A DNA stretch of 64,000 bases from Paenibacillus_AP thailandensis (GTDB lineage: Bacteria > Bacillota > Bacilli > Paenibacillales > Paenibacillaceae), in the NCBI RefSeq assembly GCF_042685365.1, contig NZ_JBHUMY010000041.1, forward strand, positions 42,758-106,757, in the 5' to 3' direction. How positions within the stretch are numbered: position 1 is the first letter of the stretch; each line of letters opens with the position of its first letter. Positions 8,513 to 16,132 of the stretch are shown here, in pieces. The translations under genes and the position numbers were made by a program. The notes under the pieces are model-generated. The model made no database searches. It had not been told where the DNA came from and saw nothing but the letters and a program-made list of their open reading frames with translations.

Positions 8513-9544
8513 ATGCCGAAAATGAAGGCGGTAGGGCTCGAACGGTACTTGCCGATCGAGCATGAGGATAGCTTGATGGATTTGGTCCTGGAAAAGCCGG
8601 TGCCCGGAGGGCGCGACTTGCTCGTTCGCGTGAAGGCCGTATCGGTCAACCCGGTCGACGTGAAAGTGCGCGCGCCGAAGTCAAAGGAGCGCGTGGAATC
8701 GCCGCCACGGGTGTTGGGATGGGATGTCGCGGGTGTTGTCGAGGCCGTCGGTCAGGAATGTGCGCTGTTCAAGCCGGGCGACGAAGTGTATTATGCCGGC
8801 AGCCTATTCCGTCCAGGGGGCAACAGCGAATTCCATCTGGTGGACGAACGAATCGCAGGCCGCAAGCCTAAGACGCTGGATTTCGCCGAAGCGGCCGCTC
8901 TTCCGCTGACTGCGATTACCGCGTGGGAAAGCCTGTTCGACCGACTCGGAATTGCCAAGGAGCGGAGTTATAACGAAGGACGGACCTTACTCGTCATCGG
9001 ATCGTCCGGCGGCGTTGGCTCGATCGCCACCCAGCTTGCCGCTGCAGCCGGTTTGATCGTTATCGGAACCGCATCCCGCGAGGAATCGGCTCGCTTCGCG
9101 CGCGAGCATGGTGCCGCGCATACGATTAACCACTTCGAACCGTTTGTGCCGCAGCTTCAAGCTATCGGTTTCGCGAGCGTCGATTTGATTCTTTGCCTAA
9201 ACGATACGGCTCAACATTGGGACCAGATGGCGGAAGCCATCGCTCCCCAAGGCCGCATCTGCTCCATTGTCGAGACCGACGAACGGCTCGACTTGACGAA
9301 GCTGAAAAATAAAAGCGTCACATTCGCCTGGGAAACGATGTTCACGCGGTCTACCTATCAAACGGCCGACATGATCGAACAGCACCGGCTGCTGAACGAA
9401 GTCGCGCGGCGGGTCGACGCCGGCGAGCTGCGCACAACGCTGACGAAGCGGTTGTCGCCGATCAACGCGTCTACCTTGAAGCAAGCGCACGCCCTCGTCG
9501 AATCGGGACGAACGATTGGCAAGATCGTTGTGGAATTCTTCTGA
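8513..9544 (+). CDS. zinc-independent alcohol dehydrogenase / quinone oxidoreductase family protein
   Basis: A medium-chain dehydrogenase/reductase of the quinone-oxidoreductase-like branch, expected to reduce quinones or activated alkenes with NADPH. The GroES-like N-terminal half starts MKAVGLERYLPIEHEDS and contains VSVNPVDVKVR. The Rossmann half has GSSGGVGSIATQLAAAAG near residues 163-180 and the late GRTIGKIVVEFF end of the family. The zinc-ligand Cys/His set of true alcohol dehydrogenases is not present. I chose the ATG at 8513 because AAAGGGAGG sits nine bases upstream; an in-frame ATG at 8504 is too close to that site. Its divergent HxlR neighbour probably controls it in response to electrophiles. 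Confidence 0.85.
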   Translation: MPKMKAVGLERYLPIEHEDSLMDLVLEKPVPGGRDLLVRVKAVSVNPVDVKVRAPKSKERVESPPRVLGWDVAGVVEAVGQECALFKPGDEVYYAGSLFRPGGNSEFHLVDERIAGRKPKTLDFAEAAALPLTAITAWESLFDRLGIAKERSYNEGRTLLVIGSSGGVGSIATQLAAAAGLIVIGTASREESARFAREHGAAHTINHFEPFVPQLQAIGFASVDLILCLNDTAQHWDQMAEAIAPQGRICSIVETDERLDLTKLKNKSVTFAWETMFTRSTYQTADMIEQHRLLNEVARRVDAGELRTTLTKRLSPINASTLKQAHALVESGRTIGKIVVEFF

Positions 9545-9829
9545 CTGACCGGTTCGCCAATTAGCCCGGCGTGGCTACGCGTATTTAGCGCATGCCGTCC
9601 AGCATTAGCCCCGCGACCACGGCAGCAGCGACACGCCGAGTCCGGGCGCAACGAAGCCGTCCACCGTTCATTGACCGCTTAGGCAAGGGCTACTCCTTGT
9701 CTATAATTTCACTTTGTTCGACAAGATACCACCTAGTATTCTTAGCGGAATGAAGTTGCGATAAAACCTAACCGGCATGACGAAATGGGATAACGTCGGC
9801 TTCCCGGGATCTAAAGACGGTTTAATTGA

Positions 9830-9866
9830 GAAGTATGACAGACTGCTGTCATACTTCTTTTTTTAT
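9830..9866 (+). terminator. rho-independent terminator or attenuator before the DinB gene
   Basis: GAAGTATGACAG-ACTG-CTGTCATACTTC is a perfect twelve-pair stem followed by about seven T residues. It lies 286 bases past the oxidoreductase gene and 55 bases before the DinB gene. It either ends the oxidoreductase transcript or attenuates dinB. In the stretch 9545-9829 before it I see no gene. Confidence 0.85.
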
Positions 9867-9920
9867 AATGACAACCGAGGAATAAAACAAATCCATGAAG
9901 TTTAAAAGGAGACGATAAGA

Positions 9921-10436
9921 ATGACGAATCATCCGGCAGAAATGTACAAATACCACACATGGGCGAACCAAACGATCCTGGGGAGAATCAAGGAGCTCCC
10001 GTCCTCTGTGCTAAGCCAAGAAGTGAACAGCTCGTTTCCCACTATCGCCCATGCCCTTAGCCATATCTATGCGGTGGATAAGATGTGGTATCTGGTATTG
10101 ACGGGCACCGGTATGAAAGAGGCGTTCCAAGCATGCATGCCGGTAAACGATAGCCGCCTGTATTCTGCGGATCAATACGCCGATATCTTTGCCCGGCTAT
10201 CGGAGCAATACGGGGACTGGTTCCGAAGCCAAACGGATTTGGAGCAAACGATTCTGCTTGACAATCCGTTCGCCGGAATCCGCCAAACACGCTTATCTGA
10301 AATCGTACTGCATGTGGTCAATCACGGCACTTATCACAGGGGCAATATTTCTACAATGTTGCGTCAGCTCGGCCACGCATCGACCATGAACGACTATGCG
10401 CTTTTTTGGTATCAGGAACCTGTCAAATCCATTTAA
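9921..10436 (+). CDS. DinB-family metal-binding protein
   Basis: A 171-residue four-helix-bundle protein of the DinB/YfiT-like superfamily. These are nickel- or zinc-binding proteins whose members include thiol transferases and stress-induced proteins. The likely metal ligands are the His in ALSHIYAVDKMWY and the two His in VNHGTYHRGNIS. The N-terminal EMYKYHTWANQTILGRI is the usual DinB opening. A strong ribosome site (AAAAGGAGACGATAAGA) precedes the ATG. It has no operon partner; the next gene converges on it, with the 42-nt repeat array between them. The substrate is unknown. Confidence 0.85.
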   Translation: MTNHPAEMYKYHTWANQTILGRIKELPSSVLSQEVNSSFPTIAHALSHIYAVDKMWYLVLTGTGMKEAFQACMPVNDSRLYSADQYADIFARLSEQYGDWFRSQTDLEQTILLDNPFAGIRQTRLSEIVLHVVNHGTYHRGNISTMLRQLGHASTMNDYALFWYQEPVKSI

Positions 10437-10480
10437 TTTACAACGCCGCAAGGTCAGGCAAGATGATCCGGGAACTCTTC

Positions 10481-10648
10481 CTGAACTACGGGGAGAGCGT
10501 CGTAAAGAAGCCGGAACCGCTCCTGAACTACAGGGAGAGCGTCGTAAAGAAGCCGGAACCGCTCCTAAACTACGGGGAGAGCGTCGTAAAGAAGCCGGAA
10601 CCGCTCCTGAACTACGGGGAGAGTGTCGTAAAGAAGCCGGAACCGCTC
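10481..10648. repeat. four tandem 42-nt repeats spanning the xylF stop codon
   Basis: Four back-to-back 42-base units (10481, 10523, 10565 and 10607) share CTGAACTACGGGGAGAGC and AAAGAAGCCGGAACCGCTC. They differ from one another at only one to three positions. A decayed partial unit (GGAACTCTTC) precedes them. The last unit encodes the C-terminus of the xylF product and its TAG stop; the other three lie in its 3' untranslated region. Each unit can pair GAGCG with CGCTC. Because 42 is divisible by three, the array also yields repetitive open frames that look like protein but are not. Confidence 0.95.
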
Positions 10649-11853
10649 TTGTAGACGTCTTCCCGGGCGTGGAAGCCGTCGGCGATGACGGTATCGTCGA
10701 TGTTCTCCTTGTCGACGGCTATTGGCGACAGAAGCACGGAAGGCACTTCGGTTTTCCCGTTATTGACTTTCCGGTCTGCATCGACGGTCTCGCCTTTAGC
10801 CAGCTTGACCGCCAGCTCCGCCGCCGTTTCCGCCAACCGCTTGATCGGTTTGTACACCGTCATCGTTTGCGTCCCTTCAACGATCCGCTGGGCGCCGGCT
10901 AAATCCGCGTCCTGCCCCGCTACCGGAATACGGCCGGCCAATCCTTGCTCGGCAAGCGCCTGAACGACGCTTCCCGCGGTCGCGTCGTTTGCCGCGATGA
11001 CGGCGTCGATCCGGTTGCCGTTGGACTTTAGCGCCTCGCGCATATTGGTTAAAGCGTTGGCCGGCCTCCAGTCTTTCGACCACTGGTCGTAAACGACCGT
11101 AATATCTCCCTTGTCGATAAGCGGCTGAAGAACATTAAACACGCCCTTCTTGAACATATGAGCGTTATTGTCCGTGTCCGCGCCGCCGATATAGACGTAT
11201 TTGCCTTTCGGAACGAGCCGCGTTATCGCCTTTGCCTGCAATTCTCCGACCTCGACGTTGTCGAAGGAGACGTATAAATCGACGTCGGCGTTTTTGATCA
11301 TGCGGTCGTATGAAACGACCTTGATGCCGGCTGCGTGGGCCTTCTGCACGATCGCCGCGGTCGCTTCGGCGTTATGGGGAACGACGACAAGCACGTCGAC
11401 GCCTTCGCTGATCATCGTTTCCGCCTGCTCGATCTGCTTGGCGTCGTCGCCGTCCGCCACCATAATCCGTACCTGAGCCCCTAGCGCGAGCGCCGCTTCC
11501 TTGAACATATCCCGGTCCTTCATCCAGCGCTCCTCCTGAAACGTGTCCATGGAGAAGCCGACGATAATGGGGTTATCCGCGTCGGACGAAGCGGCTGCTT
11601 GCATGCCGTCGTCGTTGGATTCGCTTACGCCTTTGGCGGCACCTCCATCGAAGGAATCGCCTTCGCCCGTTCCGTTCAATGAGCCGGCTGTTAACCCGGA
11701 GGAGCGCTCAACCGCGTTGCCGGACATAGCTCCGGGAGGAACGGAACCCGCCCCCAGCAAGTTCCCGCTTCCTTCGCTAAAGCTGCAAGCGGAAACGACG
11801 CCCAAAAGCAAAACGAGAACTATCCATTGTATCGATGTAAAACCGGCTTTCAC
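10612..11853 (-). CDS. xylF: xylose-binding lipoprotein XylF
   Basis: A solute-binding lipoprotein with strong XylF character: IVGFSMDTFQEERWMKDRD, VDVLVVVPHNAEATAAIV, IKVVSYDRMIKNADVDLY, SFDNVEVGELQAKAI, GGADTDNNAHMFKKG and AGQDADLAGAQRIVEGTQTM. The GTG at 11853 has AAGGGGG about ten bases upstream. The signal ends VVSAC, followed by a ~70-residue Gly/Ser/Asp-rich linker, longer than usual. No XylG or XylH gene follows, so the protein must work with GguAB nearby or with a distant transporter. It lies 115 bases downstream of the response regulator, its probable activator. The C-terminal residues come from a 42-nt repeat unit. Confidence 0.88.
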   Translation of the reverse strand: MKAGFTSIQWIVLVLLLGVVSACSFSEGSGNLLGAGSVPPGAMSGNAVERSSGLTAGSLNGTGEGDSFDGGAAKGVSESNDDGMQAAASSDADNPIIVGFSMDTFQEERWMKDRDMFKEAALALGAQVRIMVADGDDAKQIEQAETMISEGVDVLVVVPHNAEATAAIVQKAHAAGIKVVSYDRMIKNADVDLYVSFDNVEVGELQAKAITRLVPKGKYVYIGGADTDNNAHMFKKGVFNVLQPLIDKGDITVVYDQWSKDWRPANALTNMREALKSNGNRIDAVIAANDATAGSVVQALAEQGLAGRIPVAGQDADLAGAQRIVEGTQTMTVYKPIKRLAETAAELAVKLAKGETVDADRKVNNGKTEVPSVLLSPIAVDKENIDDTVIADGFHAREDVYKSGSGFFTTLSP

Positions 11854-11884
11854 AGGGCTTGCCCCCTTATTGATCAACGTAGGC

Positions 11885-11900
11885 ATAAGCGTTCGCTTAT
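11885..11900. promoter_or_regulatory. palindrome ATAAGCG-TT-CGCTTAT upstream of xylF
   Basis: A perfect seven-pair inverted repeat with a two-base centre lies about 32 bases upstream of the xylF GTG. It could be an operator for the neighbouring response regulator or a small mRNA hairpin. The arms recall cre half-sites, but the TGNAANCG spacing is wrong. Confidence 0.4.
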
Positions 11901-11906
11901 ACCGCG

Positions 11907-11942
11907 CATACGGCCTTCCATACGGTCTTCCATATGGCCTTC
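11907..11942. repeat. three 12-nt direct repeats
   Basis: CATACGGCCTTC, CATACGGTCTTC and CATATGGCCTTC follow one another exactly, between the response-regulator stop and the palindrome upstream of xylF. Direct 12-base repeats near a promoter can be binding sites for an AraC-type regulator, but a simple replication-slippage expansion is equally possible. Confidence 0.8.
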
Positions 11943-11968
11943 GGCTTGAACGCCAGCCAGTAAAGAAC

Positions 11969-13507
11969 TTAGCGGCCCAGCAGCGCTTTGCGGTATTCCG
12001 TGGGCGAAACGCCGCATGTTTTTTTAAATACTTTGCTGAAATAATTCGGATCGTGGTATCCGATCCCGTAGGCGATTTCCTTCAAACTGAGCTGCGGGTC
12101 GGCCATCAGCTTCTTCGCCTTGTCGATGCGGCATTCGGTCAAAAAATCGATATAATTGACGCCGAGCTGCTCCTTAAACAGCTTGCTGATGTAGAACGGG
12201 CTTAAATCAAAGGCGGCGCCGATCGACTCCAGCGTCATATCCTTGTGGGAATGCTCCAAAATATATTGTTTAATCCGTTGAATCGCGCCCGGCTCGTGGC
12301 GGGCTTGGTGCTCCTTATGCTGCCGGGCGATGCGGTCGAGAAGCTGTCCCGATTCGGCGCGAAGCTGACGGTAATCGCGCGCCTGAAACGAAAACACAGG
12401 GGTACTTGTCTCGATGCCCATCTCCTCCATTACGCGCGCGACGATCCAAAGCTGCTCGAGCGCCCGCTGCTGCGCCTGCAGCAGGTCCGTCCCTTCCGAT
12501 TCATCATGCTGGAGAAGCTCCATCATATCCGCCCGCACCTGCTCCCATTGCCCGAGCCGGATCCGGTCCAGAAACCGCTTCTCCCGCTGCTTGGCAAGCG
12601 CCCCTCCTTGCCGGGCGCCGGGCACGGGCGTATCGGCATAGAAACGGTACTTGACCGGCAGTGTCGGATCCATCGAAGCGATAAGCGCCTCCTGGTACGA
12701 TTGCCGGATGCCGTCAAGCGAAGCGCATTCGTTCCCGATGCCGACGAACCAGCCCGGCAGCGCTCCCGGTCTTGCCGCGGCAACGATTCCGCCGGCCAAG
12801 GCCGCCGCCTGGGAACGGAACGAACGGCCCGTCTCCCGGAATACGATGATCGGAAGCTGCCGCCCGTATAATGCGCCGACCCAGCCGGTTCCCGCCTGCC
12901 TCACTTTGTCCTTCACCGCCGAATAGCTGCTCTCCGCTCCATGCGGCAGCAGCACGACCATAACGAACATCCCGCTCGCCGGACGGATGCCGAGCAATCC
13001 GATCAGCTCGTCCAGATGCACTTCATGCACATGATCGAACAGCAGCTGCGTCACGACATCGGTTTCCACAAGCGGCAGCGCCTTCTGCAGCGTATCCAGC
13101 TGCCTTCTGCTCGTCTCCGCCGATTGCCGCTCTTCCTCGATCTGCCGCAGCACCCGGCCGACCGTCGCCGTAATTTCGCCGGCCTTGCTAGGCTTCAGCA
13201 CATAGTCTCTCACGCCAAGCTTGATCGCTTTGCGCGCATAGTCGAACGTATCGTAGGCCGTCACCATGATGAACTTGATTCCGGGATACTTGGCGCCAAT
13301 CCGTTCGACCGCCTCCAGTCCGCTCATGCCCGGCATCTTGATATCCATTAATATAAGATCGGGCTCGAACTCCGCGGCCATCTCGACGGCGATCCGTCCG
13401 TTTTTCGCCTCGGCGATGTTCAAGCCGGGAAATCCTTTCCGCAGCATCGCGTGCAGCCCTTCCCGCTCCACCTGCTCGTCATCCACGATCAGAACTTTTA
13501 TCGTCAT
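11969..13507 (-). CDS. YesN/XylR-like response regulator with AraC DNA-binding domain
   Basis: A 512-residue response regulator. The receiver domain (residues 1-~125) begins IKVLIVDDEQVEREG and carries the phospho-acceptor in LILMDIKMPGMSG and the Lys in YVLKPSKAGE. A ~270-residue middle region links it to an AraC double helix-turn-helix near the end (IGAAFDLSPFYISKLFKEQLGVNY to GIGYHDPNYFSKVFKKTCGVSPTEYRK). Its start overlaps the kinase gene by 29 bases, so the pair is coupled. With the binding-protein gene upstream this matches the XylFII-LytS-XylR design known from clostridia. The predicted target is xylF just downstream, and possibly chvE-gguAB. Confidence 0.9.
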   Translation of the reverse strand: MTIKVLIVDDEQVEREGLHAMLRKGFPGLNIAEAKNGRIAVEMAAEFEPDLILMDIKMPGMSGLEAVERIGAKYPGIKFIMVTAYDTFDYARKAIKLGVRDYVLKPSKAGEITATVGRVLRQIEEERQSAETSRRQLDTLQKALPLVETDVVTQLLFDHVHEVHLDELIGLLGIRPASGMFVMVVLLPHGAESSYSAVKDKVRQAGTGWVGALYGRQLPIIVFRETGRSFRSQAAALAGGIVAAARPGALPGWFVGIGNECASLDGIRQSYQEALIASMDPTLPVKYRFYADTPVPGARQGGALAKQREKRFLDRIRLGQWEQVRADMMELLQHDESEGTDLLQAQQRALEQLWIVARVMEEMGIETSTPVFSFQARDYRQLRAESGQLLDRIARQHKEHQARHEPGAIQRIKQYILEHSHKDMTLESIGAAFDLSPFYISKLFKEQLGVNYIDFLTECRIDKAKKLMADPQLSLKEIAYGIGYHDPNYFSKVFKKTCGVSPTEYRKALLGR

Positions 13508-14951
13508 CGCATTCCAGTCTCCTTGCCGCCGGTATTTGCATTACGACTTTCGTGCCGCGCACCGCGCCGCCGCTTTCGATGCCGATTACGTCGTCGCGGC
13601 CGTAAAAGAGCCGAAGCCGCCGCACCACGTTGCCGAGGCCGATCCCGGTCGAATGGCCTTCCGCCGCAACGGGCGCCTCCTCCAAAATTTGTTTGATTCT
13701 CGATTCCTCCATGCCCGGTCCGTCGTCTTCGATTTCCACCGTCACCCGATCGTCGCCGGCAATAATGCGGAACCATATCGTTCCGCCGTCTTCCATCGGC
13801 TCGACCGCGTGAATGACGGCATTCTCGACAATCGGCTGCAGCGTCAGCCCCGGTATCTGCACATGCAAACAAGCTTCGTCGATGTCGGCATAAAAGCTCA
13901 AGCGCTCGGTAAACCGCGTTTTCTGGATTTCGATGTATTGGCGAAGCACATTTGCCTCCTCGTAAAGCGTAACCGGGCGGTTCAGCCGCTTGAGGTTGTA
14001 GCGGAGCAGCGACGCGACGTTCACCAGCAGGTCGCTCGTCTCTTCGGCTCCTTCCAGATAAGCCTTCTTGGACAAGGTGTCCAGCGTATTAAACAGAAAA
14101 TGCGGATTAATTTGGCTTTGCAGACTGCGGAGCTGGCTTTCCTGCAGCAGCAGCTTGTTCCGCTGAAGCTCGTGCTCGAGCTGCGCCTTTTGCTGAATTT
14201 CCGAGATCAGGTTGTTGATGTTGATGCGCATCCGATCGAACATTTTGGCCAGGAACGAAATTTCGTCATTGGACTCGACCTCGATTTGCAGATCGAACCG
14301 GCCCCGCGACAGCTCCTTGGCCGCCTTCGTCAGCTTAAGCACCGGCCGCGTAATGCTGAGCGAGAACCAGTACGTGAACAAAAGCAGCAGAAACGTCATG
14401 AGCAGGAGCAGCCATATGCCCAGCTTCTTCAGCTCCTTGGACTGCTCGATGATGCCGCGGTAAAACCGGTCGTACGTTTTCAGCTCCGAATCGAGCAAAG
14501 AAAGCGTCATTTCGGAAATGTACTTGGAGATGCGGGTTGCCTCGGTGAACGCTTTCGTGGAATCCTCCGTTTCCTTCTCCGATCGAAACATGAGCGACCG
14601 GTCCGTCGTCTCGATGAGGCTGTCGATCAGATTCATATAATTGGCAAGCGCAAAGCTGTTCTCCCCGTTTCTCAGCGCCATCACCTCGGCTTTCGCCTTG
14701 CGGACGTTTTCCTTGCTTGCGTCGATTTGCGCCAGATTGTGCAAGGTGGGCGAAAGCAAATAATTGTTTAAAGCCGCAACCGTCTGCTGGCTGGCGGTCG
14801 TCACTTCGTTCATCGCCAAATAGCGCTGAAGAATAGCGTTGTATTGATCATGGGTTTTTTGGTTGTAGTACGTCAGCGCGATCCAAATCACCGCCATAAA
14901 AAACAGCACGACCGCGGCGAGCGCCATTATTTTTTTCTGAATGCCGATCAT
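13479..14951 (-). CDS. YesM/LytS-type sensor histidine kinase
   Basis: A 490-residue membrane kinase. An N-terminal helix (MALAAVVLFFMAVIWIALTYY) and a second (LGIWLLLLMTFLLLLFTYWFSLSI) enclose an extracellular region of about 150 residues that is mostly helical. A HAMP segment follows. The histidine-kinase phosphoacceptor motif is LRSLQSQINPHFLFNTLDTL, and the ATPase domain has PIVENAVIHA and the G-box DDGPGM...GIGLGNVVRR. The start codon overlaps the stop of the upstream sugar-binding gene by four bases. The extracellular domain therefore probably senses the binding protein, as LytS does with XylFII in clostridia, rather than sugar directly. Confidence 0.9.
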   Translation of the reverse strand: MIGIQKKIMALAAVVLFFMAVIWIALTYYNQKTHDQYNAILQRYLAMNEVTTASQQTVAALNNYLLSPTLHNLAQIDASKENVRKAKAEVMALRNGENSFALANYMNLIDSLIETTDRSLMFRSEKETEDSTKAFTEATRISKYISEMTLSLLDSELKTYDRFYRGIIEQSKELKKLGIWLLLLMTFLLLLFTYWFSLSITRPVLKLTKAAKELSRGRFDLQIEVESNDEISFLAKMFDRMRININNLISEIQQKAQLEHELQRNKLLLQESQLRSLQSQINPHFLFNTLDTLSKKAYLEGAEETSDLLVNVASLLRYNLKRLNRPVTLYEEANVLRQYIEIQKTRFTERLSFYADIDEACLHVQIPGLTLQPIVENAVIHAVEPMEDGGTIWFRIIAGDDRVTVEIEDDGPGMEESRIKQILEEAPVAAEGHSTGIGLGNVVRRLRLFYGRDDVIGIESGGAVRGTKVVMQIPAARRLECDDDKSSDRG

Positions 14952-15922
14952 GGCGTCTCCCCCGACCGCAGCATCCGCACCGGGGTCAAATATCCGTCCG
15001 TATCAAGCGGCACCGTCTCGCCCCGGAGCCATTGCATTGTGAGCCGAACGCTCAGACGGCCCATCTCCTCGGGAGCCTGTCCGATCATCCCGTCCAGCTT
15101 GCCTTCTTCAAGCAGCGCCTCCGCGTCGGGACTGTCGTCGAACGAGTAAATATAATACGGCTCCACCCTGGAGCGGCTGCCGATCTCATGAATCATCGCC
15201 CCGGCGATGCTTGCGTTCACCGCTATGAACGCTTGCACGTCGGGCAGCCGGTTCATCAGATCCCGCGTGGCGGCGATTACGCGTTCCCTTGCTTCGGGCG
15301 TTCCCGCGTATACCGTCCGGATGCCGGGATAGTTTTTCAGAAACGCCGTTATGCCTTCGAGCCGCTGCTGCTGGTAATATTCCCGGCTGCTTTCCCCGAG
15401 CACGATCACTTTACCCGCCGTCCCCATGTCCTGCACCAGCTGCTCGGCGATCATCTGTCCGGCTTTGAACTGGTCGGAACCGACGTACGTTCGGCGCGAG
15501 CTTTCCTCCATCGGCACGTCGCTCGCTACCGTAATGACCGGAATGCCGTAAAAAGCCGCCTTCACCTTCGTCAATTGCTTAAATTCGTCCGTATCGAGCC
15601 CTTGCACGATAATGCCGTCCACCTTGGAGTCGATTGCGATTTCGAGCTTCTTCAAAAAATCCTCCCGATTGTTGCCGTAGCTGCCCCATACTTCAATCGC
15701 CGCCCCGCTTCTCCTCGCCTCCTCGGCCGCGCCGCTTGCGACTTTCACCCAGAAGGGCGTCTCCAAATCCTGCGTAATGAGCACGAGGCGATATTGCGCC
15801 GCACGCTCCGGCGCCTCCGGCGGCAGCCAATCGGCGCGAAACACCTTATAAGTGGATTGGAACGTGAAATAAAACAGAACGAAACCAATGGCTCCAAGCG
15901 CAATAAAAACCGTTTTTCGCAA
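14948..15922 (-). CDS. membrane-anchored RbsB/XylFII-like sugar-binding sensor protein
   Basis: A periplasmic-binding-protein-1-type protein that, from its operon position, would act as the sensory partner of the kinase. I place the start at a TTG (MRKTVFIALGAIGFVLFYF) eight bases after GGAG, giving 324 residues. An upstream in-frame extension has no signal character. The N-terminus is an uncleaved-looking anchor without a lipobox. Family stretches are YRLVLITQDLETPFWVKVASGA, VDGIIVQGLDTDEFKQLTKV, GIPVITVASDVP, YVGSDQFKAGQMIAEQLVQD and VIVLGESSREYYQQQRLEG. Lack of its own permease and overlap with the kinase gene argue against a transport role. Confidence 0.85.
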   Translation of the reverse strand: MRKTVFIALGAIGFVLFYFTFQSTYKVFRADWLPPEAPERAAQYRLVLITQDLETPFWVKVASGAAEEARRSGAAIEVWGSYGNNREDFLKKLEIAIDSKVDGIIVQGLDTDEFKQLTKVKAAFYGIPVITVASDVPMEESSRRTYVGSDQFKAGQMIAEQLVQDMGTAGKVIVLGESSREYYQQQRLEGITAFLKNYPGIRTVYAGTPEARERVIAATRDLMNRLPDVQAFIAVNASIAGAMIHEIGSRSRVEPYYIYSFDDSPDAEALLEEGKLDGMIGQAPEEMGRLSVRLTMQWLRGETVPLDTDGYLTPVRMLRSGETP

Positions 15923-16056
15923 ATGAACGCTCTCCGTTTCCCGTAAGCTTCCGCCCGAAGGCCGATTGATGATTTCACATCCAAGAATGCGTTTCCATAA
16001 AAGCATTCTACATGGTTTGCCGGTTTCCTTTATGCCGTTTGATGCCGCTCCTGGCG

Positions 16057-16098
16057 AAAAAAAAGAAACGGCTCGCCCGCGGCAGGACGAACCGTTTC
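16057..16098 (-). terminator. rho-independent terminator of the symporter operon
   Basis: GAAACGGCTCG pairs with CGAACCGTTTC (one G-U pair) around a 12-base loop. On the minus strand it is followed by eight T residues. It lies just beyond the stop of the second symporter gene. Confidence 0.88.
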
Positions 16099-16132
16099 GT
16101 ATTGCAAGCGACGGCAACCCGGAGTAAAAGGC

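Noticed and set aside
10406..10654. A repetitive frame with YGESVVKKPEPLL-type units
   Set aside because: It arises because the 42-nt unit is divisible by three. It overlaps the DinB gene and the xylF 3' end and has no start signal of its own.
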